Shown here one piece after another: positions 25,950-34,948 of a stretch of DNA of 48,679 bases. The notes beneath the pieces were generated by a model. The model was given only the letters and a program-made list of their open reading frames with translations, was not told the origin of the DNA and ran no database searches. Made by a program: the position numbers and the translations under genes. Source of the DNA: an uncultured Granulosicoccaceae bacterium (GTDB lineage: Bacteria > Pseudomonadota > Gammaproteobacteria > Granulosicoccales > Granulosicoccaceae); the NCBI GenBank assembly GCA_937958675.1, contig CALGND010000122.1:1-48679 (forward strand), read 5' to 3'. Each line of letters starts with the position of its first letter. The stretch's first letter is position 1.

Positions 25950-26436
25950 TCTACTCCTATTTCTGGGTTTGCTGTTTTGTGGTTGGTTTTTTGGTAGACG
26001 AGCTGAGCAGCGTCACTACAAAAGCATCATAGAGCGCGAGCTTGAATTTAATGCCTTGCCTGCGATTGCGAGCCGCTTCCCCCCTACCGATACAGCGTAT
26101 GAGCAGCAGCTAGTTGCAGGCAGCACTGTCGTGAGTTCAGACTACTTTAAATCGATTACCGCTGCGATGATCAATATTTTTGGCGGTGAAGTAAAACCAT
26201 TTGAAGCACTGATTGATCGAGCAAGACGAGAATCCATCCTGCGCATGAAAGCCGAAGCCAAGAGTGCAGGTGCGGACATGGTGTTCAATATTAAAATGGA
26301 AACTTCACAAATAGCCGCAGGGCGCACTGGTGCGATAGAGGTGTTGGCTTATGGCACTGCATTGATACCCACTAACGTGGTCGATATAGCCAGCGCACCC
26401 AATGTCACAGATATGAATGTTGCTACGCCGGCTTGA
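25942..26436 (+). CDS. Membrane-anchored YbjQ-like protein
   Basis: Protein of 164 residues starting at ATG 25942, inside the end of the preceding gene. An N-terminal transmembrane segment (LLLFLGLLFCGWFFG, 4-18) is followed by a basic linker and a YbjQ domain (about 55-150) with SDYFKSITAAMINIFGG, KAEAKSAGADMVFNI and YGTALI. It is a paralog of the preceding soluble YbjQ protein but tethered to the inner membrane. Its TGA overlaps the ATG of the protease gene (TGATG), indicating coupled translation and a likely common job. Confidence 0.85.
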   Translation: MNNLLLFLGLLFCGWFFGRRAEQRHYKSIIERELEFNALPAIASRFPPTDTAYEQQLVAGSTVVSSDYFKSITAAMINIFGGEVKPFEALIDRARRESILRMKAEAKSAGADMVFNIKMETSQIAAGRTGAIEVLAYGTALIPTNVVDIASAPNVTDMNVATPA

Positions 26437-27272
26437 TGAAATACGAAAATCGACAACCTGAAGAGGGCATAAACGTATCCAAGGGTAGCCCGGTAAAAAC
26501 CTTTTTACAGCTGGTCATATCCACGTTGTTGCTGTTAACGGTATCAATATTCGTTTTATATTTGAGTGGCGCTTGGTTGGCCAAAAAAATTCCGTTTCGT
26601 TATGAAGAGGCGATAATGGAAAAAATCGATGTTGATTTTGGTAGCTCAGGGTCCGATCAAGACATTCGCGAATACCTCAGTGAGCTCTCTGCGCGCATCG
26701 CTGTGCATTTGCCCAATCCAGATGAAGTGTCATACACAGTTCATTACGAACCAGAGGATGTGTTCAATGCCTATGCCACTATTGGCGGCAATATCGTTTT
26801 CTATAAAGGCCTGCTAAAAGCGCTACCCAATGAGAATGCTTTGGCTATGGTCATGGCGCACGAAATGGCGCATGTTTCTCATCGAGATCCAGTAGCAGGC
26901 TTAGGTGGTGGTGTCGCCTCGGCCATTGCCTTGTCGACAGTGTTTGGCAGTAGTGGTAGCGAATACGCTGGCTCTTTTATTAACGGTGCTGGTGGCTTAA
27001 CTGCTGTGCAGTTCACTCGGAAAATGGAAAACAACGCTGATGACGCCGCAATACTGGCTGTAAGCAAGCTCTACGGGCATACTGTCGGTGCTGATAGTTT
27101 GTTTAAACACATCGATGAAAAACGGAAGGAATCTTCAAAGCCAGACTGGTTTTCACGATTTAGTAGCACACACCCTTTGGATAGCGATCGTGTAGAAAAT
27201 ATTAAACAAAAGACGCTTGAACTTGAGCTGCCGACTTCAGGAGATACAACGCCACTACCCGACCTTTGGTAG
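26436..27272 (+). CDS. M48-family membrane metalloprotease
   Basis: Protein of 278 residues with an N-terminal membrane anchor (about 24-48) and an M48 peptidase domain facing the periplasm. The zinc site is HEMAH (H142, E143, H146) with E198 in ENNADDAA as the third ligand; STHP near 240 is also typical. It resembles Oma1/BepA/YcaL-like proteases that act in membrane protein quality control. Translational coupling to two YbjQ-like proteins suggests that these regulate or guide the protease (inference). A TTG lies one codon before the chosen ATG. Confidence 0.88.
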   Translation: MKYENRQPEEGINVSKGSPVKTFLQLVISTLLLLTVSIFVLYLSGAWLAKKIPFRYEEAIMEKIDVDFGSSGSDQDIREYLSELSARIAVHLPNPDEVSYTVHYEPEDVFNAYATIGGNIVFYKGLLKALPNENALAMVMAHEMAHVSHRDPVAGLGGGVASAIALSTVFGSSGSEYAGSFINGAGGLTAVQFTRKMENNADDAAILAVSKLYGHTVGADSLFKHIDEKRKESSKPDWFSRFSSTHPLDSDRVENIKQKTLELELPTSGDTTPLPDLW

Positions 27273-27310
27273 GGCTTATGATGGTCGTTACCCATGTTGT
27301 TATCATGTCG

Positions 27311-28267
27311 CTACTCTGGGTCGTTACTCATATTGCTAGGCGTTTCTAGCCAATAGTTGATCAGGTAGTGCGCGATCGAATCACTGCGTGGCAGTTTTGG
27401 GCCTTCGTCTTCATCCCCCCAGGTGCCAAAATCTTTTAATTGCTCAGCGCTAAACCAATGTGCTTCTTCTAATTCGTGTGGATCGATTTGGATATCTGTG
27501 GAATCGGCAGTAGCGATAAAACCAAGCATGATGGATCGTGGGAAAGGCCACGGTTGTGATCCTAGGTAGCGCACATTACTGGTTTTAATGCGGGACTCTT
27601 CGTACACTTCTCGCATGACTGCATGCTCAAGGCTTTCGCCCGGTTCAACAAAGCCTGCCAATGTCGAAAACACGCCGTCAGGCCACTGTCTATTGCGCCC
27701 CAGTAAGCACATAGCAGGCGCATCAGCGGTAGCGGCGCGCTCAACCAACATAATTACTGCCGGGTCTGTTCTTGGAAATTGTAAGTGAGCGCAGTCCGAG
27801 TTTATGCACTTCTTTACATGCCCCCCGCCGGTGGTAGTTAAGCAGGATCCGCAGAGCTCGCAAAATTTTATCGTATCGTGCCAGCCTGTTAGCGCTTTGG
27901 CGTAAGCCAGTATCGAGCCCTCATGATTATTTAACAAAGGGCCAATAGTTCGTAGGCTGATAAAATCAGTGTTGTCAGGTGCTTGATCGAAAATGTGTTG
28001 ACGTTGCTCATTTGTGTATTCAGAGCAACTGAAGGCAAAGCAGGCGATGGTGTTGTCTAGGCCTAAAAAGATGGCCTTAGAAATAGGCAAATCGTTTGGT
28101 TTGTTAATCGCGACAGCTGCAGGCGCGGGTTGGGTGGATTGGATCAATGAATCGCCTCGGTACACTGGAAAAAACCGAGTTTGGGAGTCATTGAACATCC
28201 GCTCAAGCGTGGCGTCGTCCTTACGCAGATGATCTGCTCTATCCAAAGATGGGTTGGCGTAATGCAT
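27311..28267 (-). CDS. nudC: NAD(H)-pyrophosphatase/decapping enzyme NudC
   Basis: Nudix protein of 318 residues. It has a zinc site (C136, C139, C154, C159), the Nudix box from G205 to I227 (EPGE ... REVYEES) and the NudC-specific SQPWPFP (237-243) that sets the NADH preference. NudC hydrolyses NADH to NMNH and AMP and removes NAD caps from RNA. It is longer than E. coli NudC (257 residues) because of its N-terminal domain, as in many proteobacteria. Single gene; same strand as, but 88 bases downstream of, the TgpA gene. Confidence 0.93.
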   Translation of the reverse strand: MHYANPSLDRADHLRKDDATLERMFNDSQTRFFPVYRGDSLIQSTQPAPAAVAINKPNDLPISKAIFLGLDNTIACFAFSCSEYTNEQRQHIFDQAPDNTDFISLRTIGPLLNNHEGSILAYAKALTGWHDTIKFCELCGSCLTTTGGGHVKKCINSDCAHLQFPRTDPAVIMLVERAATADAPAMCLLGRNRQWPDGVFSTLAGFVEPGESLEHAVMREVYEESRIKTSNVRYLGSQPWPFPRSIMLGFIATADSTDIQIDPHELEEAHWFSAEQLKDFGTWGDEDEGPKLPRSDSIAHYLINYWLETPSNMSNDPE

Positions 28268-28355
28268 ACCGGTAGAGTAACAGGTAATTGACTATGGACT
28301 ATCCAGAAAATAGCGTTATAGCGGGCAATCGTGTACCCCCTATTTTGGCTGTGCG

Positions 28356-30458
28356 TCAGCTAGTGGCGGAGGATTTGCCTTGTAGAGTTTGTAGAGCGAT
28401 TTGTTGAGTCTTGGCTCGCCTAGCAATGGACGCTAGTTTTTTGAGATCGCGTTTAAGTTGTACGCGAATGGCACTCTTGCGCTTGTTGGATATCGGTTCA
28501 AATTTGATTTTGCTAAATGCAAGGCCAATCCTTGCGATTAGCTCAGAATGTTCGCTTAGCTCAATGCTCGCCCTTTTGGTGAGTTGCGCGCCCGTTTCGG
28601 CAGGTAGGCGACTGACACCAAGCTTATCCAAATATTGGCTGTATGCTCGCCAGAACTTCTGGTCTTCGGTGACGGGCGCCATAGCTGAGCGACTTGGTCG
28701 CAATACCCACATGCACCAAGCCGCTGCTAGCGCTAACAGTGCAATAGTTATCTGCCAAAGTTGCGGATTTGGCGCGCCAAGCTTTTTCCAAAACTTGGAT
28801 TGTGATTCGTTGTTGAAATCGACGACCATGCGTTGCCAGCCATGATTGACTCTATCCCAGCGCAAGCTTGCCCGCTTTATCCAGCCATTTCCAGCCCTGG
28901 CTAATCTAGGTACGGGCTCGCCCTCAGGTAGTGACGCAGCTAAGCCATAATCTACGCGTGAGGGAGCAACGGCTGCGGTAGGATCAAACCGAATCCATTG
29001 TCCGTCAATAAATACTTCAGCCCAGGCATGGGCTTCTGATTGCCTAACTATCATGTAGTCATCATTCATTTCACCACCTTGATAGCCAGTGACGATTCGG
29101 GCTGGTATACCTACTGCTCGCATCATGACAACAAAGGCTGATGCGTAATGTCCACAAAATCCGTTTTGGGTATCAAACATAAATTCATCAATCGGACTAT
29201 CGCCCAATAAGGTGGGTTGTAAAGTGTAACTGTAGGGTTGTGTGTTAAACCAACTCAATACAGCCATAGCAAAGGCCATTGGCGTTTCATGCTTGCTAAA
29301 GAGTTTGTCAGCAAACGCGGCTGTTCTAGAATTTTTGCCCGTCAAAATCAAATCAATTGCGCTGGGCCTAGTTGACGGTGTATAGCGATCAAGCATTAAT
29401 GAAGATTGCTTATACTGCACAATATTCGTGATGGGTTTGTTGCTTAATATTTGTTTGTCGGCGCGAATCTCTGGATTGAGACTGAATTTACCCGCGTTTG
29501 ATTCTCCAGTGCTGGGTAGTGATGATGCTTGTTCTAATGCAAATAGCCACTTTTTATTGTGAGGTTGTAGTGTGACAGTGTAGGAGATCGACTTACTGTT
29601 GTCGTTCCCTAGATCCGCAGTTGTGTTGCTTGTTTCGATTGCCCCATCTGCTTGCAACTTATTAATGCTCCAGTTGCTCCCATCAAAATTACTCATTACC
29701 GGGCCGCGCCAATACAGATCACGCGCATCGGGTGGGGTGCCCTCGAAATCGACTCTAAAAGCAACTTCGTCAGATTGTGAGAGATTGCCTATCTCTCCTG
29801 GCGACATGCTATCGCTTAATCCTGTAGTGGCCGTTGCATCTTCCGGCAGTGACCATAGCGGACCGGGTAGCCGAGGGAATACAATGAACAAAAGAGCCGC
29901 TATGGGTGCGCCTTGGATGAGTAGCCTGCCTACTAAGCGTGCATGGTTAGAAAGCGAGCGAGTTGAATGTTCGTTTAGTATGCTCAGCGCTACCCCAAGC
30001 GACATCACCGCGGGAATAGTCAGTAATGCAGATAAGATACTTTGTGAATACAAATACTGGGTCAGCAGCAGAAAACCACTAAGGCACATTAGCGTGGTGG
30101 CATCTGATTGTCTGCGAGCTTCGGCAAATTTGCACCCTAACAATAAAAATAGAAAGGCAACACAGGGGTCGCGACCGATAAAGTAACCGAAGTGTAGCTT
30201 TATCAATACACCGCCAAGTAGTCCCAAAACAACGGCGGCACGCGATGATAAAACCCAATTGAGTTTTAGGTTGTTTGGATGATGAACATTCCACCATTTT
30301 ATCGCCACTACACCAGCTCCAAATACGCTGATCCATATTGGTAGATGAAATACATGTGGCAGCTGTGCTAACAGAATCATCACAGCCATTGCGTCAAAGG
30401 AGCGAGCGCGGAGTTCGGTTCTAGTTTTTATTTGTTTCTTGCTGAGAAAGCCTATCAT
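28356..30458 (-). CDS. tgpA: TgpA-like transglutaminase membrane protein
   Basis: Protein of 700 residues with DUF3488 membrane region (about six hydrophobic segments in residues 25-200), a periplasmic transglutaminase core and a C-terminal DUF4129 region after a further membrane segment (about 580-595). The catalytic triad is visible: Cys in GFCGHYASA, His in EAHAWAEV and Asp in FDPTAAV. In Pseudomonas TgpA is essential and has transglutaminase activity. Third gene of the conserved operon MoxR-DUF58-TgpA; its ATG overlaps the DUF58 stop by four bases. Confidence 0.93.
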   Translation of the reverse strand: MIGFLSKKQIKTRTELRARSFDAMAVMILLAQLPHVFHLPIWISVFGAGVVAIKWWNVHHPNNLKLNWVLSSRAAVVLGLLGGVLIKLHFGYFIGRDPCVAFLFLLLGCKFAEARRQSDATTLMCLSGFLLLTQYLYSQSILSALLTIPAVMSLGVALSILNEHSTRSLSNHARLVGRLLIQGAPIAALLFIVFPRLPGPLWSLPEDATATTGLSDSMSPGEIGNLSQSDEVAFRVDFEGTPPDARDLYWRGPVMSNFDGSNWSINKLQADGAIETSNTTADLGNDNSKSISYTVTLQPHNKKWLFALEQASSLPSTGESNAGKFSLNPEIRADKQILSNKPITNIVQYKQSSLMLDRYTPSTRPSAIDLILTGKNSRTAAFADKLFSKHETPMAFAMAVLSWFNTQPYSYTLQPTLLGDSPIDEFMFDTQNGFCGHYASAFVVMMRAVGIPARIVTGYQGGEMNDDYMIVRQSEAHAWAEVFIDGQWIRFDPTAAVAPSRVDYGLAASLPEGEPVPRLARAGNGWIKRASLRWDRVNHGWQRMVVDFNNESQSKFWKKLGAPNPQLWQITIALLALAAAWCMWVLRPSRSAMAPVTEDQKFWRAYSQYLDKLGVSRLPAETGAQLTKRASIELSEHSELIARIGLAFSKIKFEPISNKRKSAIRVQLKRDLKKLASIARRAKTQQIALQTLQGKSSATS

Positions 30459-31405
30459 CGAACAAGGCCGTGTAGCGCTAATGATTCCAGCGCTAGATTC
30501 TTGTGAGCGGTACCGCTATCGAGCGGGAGTTGATTGTCGTTGAGCGTTAGTGCATATTGGCTTTGATTTCGTTCAGCGGCGATAACCCAAGCGCTCAGTC
30601 TTGAAAGTTGCGCCTCAAGCTCGTGATGTTTGGTGGCGTGTTGCGTTAGCATAACTTCACCACCTTGCTGCTCATTTTCGAATGTTTTGACTTGTAGGCC
30701 TTGACCGCGTGCTAGCGACTTCCACGCGATATGCGAGGGAGTATCCCCTGGTTGATATTCACGTAGCCCAGCAACATCTCCGGATCGATCTTGCTTAGCT
30801 TTGTCTCCGTCTGAATCGGTTGAGAGCAATGGAAGGGGCGGTGGGTTAGCCTCTGGCGTAGGGTAGGCGATAATCGCAGTAGGGGAATGCAAATAGCACC
30901 ATGTATACCATAAGCCCAAGGGGTAGCGACTTTTTAAAGTGAGTCTGCCAAGTTTGATTTCGCCACGCTTTTTAGTGGCTATAGTCAAAGTACAGTGTGT
31001 TTGCGAATCAGGGCTGATCGTGCATATATTGCTTGCATCAGTGGTCATGATCTCAATATCGTGACGTTTGATATCAGTACCGCTACTTAGCCCAATGGTA
31101 AATTCTGCTTGCTCACCGGCGAAAACATTTTTCCCGTTAACTGATTCGATAGTGACACCGGCAAGGTTTTTATAGGTTTCTAATAAGGTTGCCGCAAATA
31201 GGCCGGTTAATAAAAAGCTTAATGCATAACCTAAGCTCAATGCGTAGTTGATTGATGAAACCAACATTAACAATAAGGATGCTAGAAATACCCAGCCGCG
31301 TTTACTTGGGAGTATATAGATGCGCTTATGGTGAATAGTAAGCGGTAGTGCGTCTTCAGGTCGGGTCCTGAATAGCCGTTGTTTAAATTTTTTGCTTAAT
31401 TTCAT
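30455..31405 (-). CDS. DUF58 protein
   Basis: Protein of 316 residues with two N-terminal membrane segments (about 35-75), a beta-rich middle region and the DUF58 signature GLREYQPGDTPSHIAWK (about 220-236). DUF58 proteins resemble VWA folds and are paired with MoxR ATPases. The role of the MoxR-DUF58-TgpA set is probably assembly or maturation of an envelope complex. It overlaps tgpA by four bases and lies 57 bases after the MoxR gene. Confidence 0.92.
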   Translation of the reverse strand: MKLSKKFKQRLFRTRPEDALPLTIHHKRIYILPSKRGWVFLASLLLMLVSSINYALSLGYALSFLLTGLFAATLLETYKNLAGVTIESVNGKNVFAGEQAEFTIGLSSGTDIKRHDIEIMTTDASNICTISPDSQTHCTLTIATKKRGEIKLGRLTLKSRYPLGLWYTWCYLHSPTAIIAYPTPEANPPPLPLLSTDSDGDKAKQDRSGDVAGLREYQPGDTPSHIAWKSLARGQGLQVKTFENEQQGGEVMLTQHATKHHELEAQLSRLSAWVIAAERNQSQYALTLNDNQLPLDSGTAHKNLALESLALHGLVR

Positions 31406-31462
31406 AGTGCCTATATTGGCGATATCTTTAGCTGAAAATTAAAGCGCATATTGGCTAAAAAA

Positions 31463-32392
31463 TTAAGGAGCAGTAACATTGTTGAGCAGTGCTTGAGCCG
31501 CTATTGCACCTGATTTCACCTGCCCGGTTAATCGGTGCCCTGCTAGCGCTGGAAATACGTGCTGCACGTCATCAGCGGTAACATGGTCTTGTCCGTTCAG
31601 ATAAGCAAAAGCTTTGCACAATCTAACTAGACTCAAGCCAGCGCGCGGGCTTAAGCCATTGTCGCCAAGCCGGGATTCATTGAGTAGTGCTTGGATGTAA
31701 TCTATAACCGTGTCAGAAACGTGTAAACGCGCTGCCGCTTGCGACCAATGCTTGATTTGTAGTGGTCCTGCTACTGGTTCAAGCGATTGAATCGATTGGC
31801 GTCTATCGCCTGATTTAAGCAAGGTACGTTCTTCATCACTGTCTGGATAACCCAAAGCGATGCTGACCAGAAATCGATCTAACTGAGATTCAGGTAGTGG
31901 GTATGCACCTAATTGATCAGTTGGGTTTTGTGTCGCAATAACAAAAAATTCATCATCCAGTTTATACGTTTCTCCATCTAACGAAACTTGTCGTTCTTCC
32001 ATGGCCTCTAATAATGCGCTTTGGGCTTTGGGTGGAGCACGGTTTATTTCATCAGCAAGTAAAACGGATGTAAATACAGGGCCTTGCTTAAAGTCGAAGC
32101 TGTGCGTACTGGTGTTAAATACCGATACACCAATGACGTCAGCGGGTAGCAAATCACTGGTGAACTGTAACCTGTTCCATGGTAAGCCCAGTGTTGCGCT
32201 TAAGCCTTGTGCAAGAGTGGTTTTGCCAACCCCTGGTACATCTTCGATTAACAAATGACCGTTTGCTATTAAACAGGCAACAGCCAGTTCAATCTGCTGG
32301 CGTTTGCCTAATAAGATGGTTTCAAGCTGAGCCACTACGTTGGACAATTCTGCCAGCTGGCTGATTTCCGCGCGTAAAACTGGTTGGTTCAT
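31463..32392 (-). CDS. MoxR-family AAA+ ATPase
   Basis: Protein of 309 residues with Walker A GVGKTT, Walker B DEINRAPP, sensor 1 TQNP and the DRFLVSIALGYP region with the arginine finger zone. It is a MoxR proper type ATPase, working as a chaperone with VWA-like partners; the downstream DUF58 gene is its expected partner. It is not a CobS: its operon partner and sequence fit MoxR. First gene of the operon, with its promoter in the long gap at 32393-32818. Confidence 0.93.
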   Translation of the reverse strand: MNQPVLRAEISQLAELSNVVAQLETILLGKRQQIELAVACLIANGHLLIEDVPGVGKTTLAQGLSATLGLPWNRLQFTSDLLPADVIGVSVFNTSTHSFDFKQGPVFTSVLLADEINRAPPKAQSALLEAMEERQVSLDGETYKLDDEFFVIATQNPTDQLGAYPLPESQLDRFLVSIALGYPDSDEERTLLKSGDRRQSIQSLEPVAGPLQIKHWSQAAARLHVSDTVIDYIQALLNESRLGDNGLSPRAGLSLVRLCKAFAYLNGQDHVTADDVQHVFPALAGHRLTGQVKSGAIAAQALLNNVTAP

Positions 32393-32818
32393 GGATCAAT
32401 TCGGCCTATTAATATGGTTACCTTATCGGCCAATTTGCGTGTCGCTAACTAGTAATTCCTTTACGGTTGGCTGCGAATGGCTAGTGCGTTGTCCGGATTG
32501 AGCGCAGATGCTCATTTTGAAAACTCATTGGGAATAAAAAAGAGTGTTAATTGAAACCGAGGTGCCTTGACCAAATGGCGCTAAACGGTGATTCTCCATG
32601 TCCATGGTTGGGTATTGCCTGACATGTGTTGTGGTTCACAGTTTCCGCGAAAAGCACATCGCTATTGGCTCACTGGAACTGGCACAATACCGTGTGTTAC
32701 ATCTTATAGTGGTTATGTTCTCGATGATGTTTTGTTTGTCTTCGTGTTGTCACTTTGAAGGTAATCGTTAGAGTGATTTTCTCCATATCAATATTCTCAA
32801 TTAGCGCAGTATTTAATA
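32393..32818. other. Divergent intergenic region, MoxR operon / copper oxidase
   Basis: A 426-base gap without an open frame of gene-like character. It must hold the promoters of both neighbours. A short CCATGTCCATGG repeat at about 32597 is the only small symmetry noticed. I see no RNA gene, terminator or sigma-54 site. Confidence 0.5.
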
Positions 32819-34948
32819 ATGTTTAAAGTGGCCAAGGTGTCTAAAGCGTATAAACTCAAATCTAGTACCTGGGCTTGTGTATTGGCAGTGTTAGTAGAGG
32901 TGCCGATAGGATTGTTAACGGCAAATCTTGCGCATGCGCATGGTAACGAACAACACCAAGCCGAGCTGCCTCCAGCACCTGTTGCGCAAACCCGCGCGCT
33001 ACCGATTTTACAATCAGCGCCACAACCAGACGTGTTGCCTGCCTTGGGTGGTACTTGGTCGGCCGTTTATGATTGGCCACTTGTGGCGGTTCATGCGGCC
33101 TTACTTGCCAACGGCAAGGTGCTGGCATGGGATGCCACTCCCGATGATTCCGATGATGACCCGCACACCACCGATAACTTCACCACTCGAGTAACGCTTT
33201 GGGATCCGATCCAAGATACTCACACTGCTACTAATAACGATACTGATACAGATCTTTTCTGCGCAGGCTCGGCTCACTTATGGGATGGCCGGATTTTGTT
33301 TGCCGGCGGTGATGGTGGTAAGGCAGGCGCTAACGGGCCTCTGTCAAATAGCAATATCTACAACCCGGTTACTAACACATGGCATCGCACTACCAATATG
33401 AATGCGCCGCGCTGGTATTCGTCAGTCGCAGCGCTAGCCAACGGAGAGATGTTTACCTTTGGTGGTACCTACTCGCCTGACCCTAGCGGTGAGGTTTTTC
33501 AATTTGATCAGAACTGGCGGCCCCTTCAGCTCACTACACCTTTTGAATTTGAAGGTGACTATCAATGGTTGCAAGCCACGCCTGAAGGCGGTGTGATGTC
33601 TTTCGGACCACAAAACTTGCTTGCCATGATCGATACCGAGGGACAAGGATCTTGGTCTAATATATCGGAGCGGGATGACGTAACCTCTCGTGATTATGGT
33701 AGTTACGCGATGTACGATATCGGTAAGATACTTGTCGCCGGCGGTGGCCAATCTTTGGCGACCTCGGTAGTGATTGATACAGCAACGGAGCAGGCGAGTA
33801 ATGCCGGCAATCTAAATGTTGGGCGTCGCCAACATAATCTAACAATTCTTGCTGATGGTTCTGTGCTAGCAACCGGTGGTAATACTGACGGCACTGAATT
33901 CATCAGCTTAGAAGCGCCAGCTCTTCAGCCAGAGCTATGGGACCCAGCTACCAGCCAATGGCGATTGCTTAACCCAATGCAACGTGATCGGCAATATCAT
34001 TCTATCGCATTGTTAATGCCTGATGGCACTGTGCTCTCTGCAGGTGGTGGCATATGTGGAGACTGCTATGCAGTGGGTTATGAGGAACGCAACGCTGAAA
34101 TTTTTACGCCTCCCTATTTGTATGACAGTAATAATACCTTAGCGACAAGACCGCCTCTTAATAATGTGCCAGCCGAGATCGACTACAGCGATACCATGGT
34201 GGTCAATGTCGGAAATGCCGCTGCTATCGACAGGGCGCATTTAATCAAGCTGGGTTCAACAACTCACTCAGAAAACCAAGATCAACGATTGGTTCCGCTT
34301 TCGTTTGGGCGTAGTGGCAGCAACCTTAATGTGAGCCTGCCAGAATCAAGAGATGTGGCACCCCCAGGCCACTATCTATTGTTTGTTGTGGATCAACAAG
34401 GCGTGCCATCGCAGGGATCTATTATCAAACTGGGTACACCGTTAATTGCTGGCAGTGGCCGAGTAGTTAATACACTTGAGCGTGGTGCTACTGATAGATA
34501 CCGCATTGCTGCTGAGCCAGGCACCACGGATATTGTGTTGACGGCAGCGAGCGAAGCGGACGAAATAAATATATCTGTGAGAGCCGATGCGACGGGGGCG
34601 AACGATGTTTGTTCAGCTAGTGTCGTTAACGGTGCGACAAAACGTTGTCAGTTCGCCACTGCGGCTGCCAGTCATTGGATTGTCGCGATCGATGGCAGTC
34701 AACGTGGTGACTACCAGTTGGATGTTACGTTTGATGGGCAAAGCATTCCAGAAACTCAAGATGAGGCAGTGACTGGTGATAACGATCCAGATAGTACTGC
34801 GGTGGTCGTGGGCGGTGGCGGTGGTTCCACGGCGATTGGAAGCCTATTGGTATTATTGATATTTTTAACCAAAATGCGGTTATCACGCCCATATTGTTAT
34901 ACTGGCTCAACAATGTTTACTAAGCAGCCAACTCGCGAATGCGTGTGA
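32819..34948 (+). CDS. Copper radical oxidase (galactose oxidase/GlxA-like) with PPC domain and GlyGly-CTERM tail
   Basis: Secreted protein of 709 residues: signal peptide (cleavage near residue 40), kelch-repeat beta-propeller (about 75-430), DUF1929 Ig-like domain (about 445-540), a probable pre-peptidase C-terminal (PPC) domain (about 548-640), and a GGGGGS stretch followed by a hydrophobic helix and basic residues (665-690), the pattern of the rhombosortase-processed GlyGly-CTERM. All copper and cofactor residues seen in galactose oxidase are present: C148 (in FCAG), Y200 (in RWYSS) for the Tyr-Cys cross-link, Y393-H394 (QYHS) and H483 (THSENQDQR). It should oxidise alcohol or aldehyde groups, giving H2O2; the substrate is unknown. 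The ribosome binding site is weak. Nineteen residues follow the CTERM, which is unusual. Confidence 0.85.
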   Translation: MFKVAKVSKAYKLKSSTWACVLAVLVEVPIGLLTANLAHAHGNEQHQAELPPAPVAQTRALPILQSAPQPDVLPALGGTWSAVYDWPLVAVHAALLANGKVLAWDATPDDSDDDPHTTDNFTTRVTLWDPIQDTHTATNNDTDTDLFCAGSAHLWDGRILFAGGDGGKAGANGPLSNSNIYNPVTNTWHRTTNMNAPRWYSSVAALANGEMFTFGGTYSPDPSGEVFQFDQNWRPLQLTTPFEFEGDYQWLQATPEGGVMSFGPQNLLAMIDTEGQGSWSNISERDDVTSRDYGSYAMYDIGKILVAGGGQSLATSVVIDTATEQASNAGNLNVGRRQHNLTILADGSVLATGGNTDGTEFISLEAPALQPELWDPATSQWRLLNPMQRDRQYHSIALLMPDGTVLSAGGGICGDCYAVGYEERNAEIFTPPYLYDSNNTLATRPPLNNVPAEIDYSDTMVVNVGNAAAIDRAHLIKLGSTTHSENQDQRLVPLSFGRSGSNLNVSLPESRDVAPPGHYLLFVVDQQGVPSQGSIIKLGTPLIAGSGRVVNTLERGATDRYRIAAEPGTTDIVLTAASEADEINISVRADATGANDVCSASVVNGATKRCQFATAAASHWIVAIDGSQRGDYQLDVTFDGQSIPETQDEAVTGDNDPDSTAVVVGGGGGSTAIGSLLVLLIFLTKMRLSRPYCYTGSTMFTKQPTRECV

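Noticed and set aside
31463..32392. MoxR ATPase as the missing CobS partner of the CobT-like protein
   Set aside because: It is 19 kb away and in the conserved MoxR-DUF58-TgpA operon, which supplies its own partner.
32672..32692. TGGCAC ... GTG as a sigma-54 promoter for the copper oxidase gene
   Set aside because: The TTGC element is absent at the -12 position.
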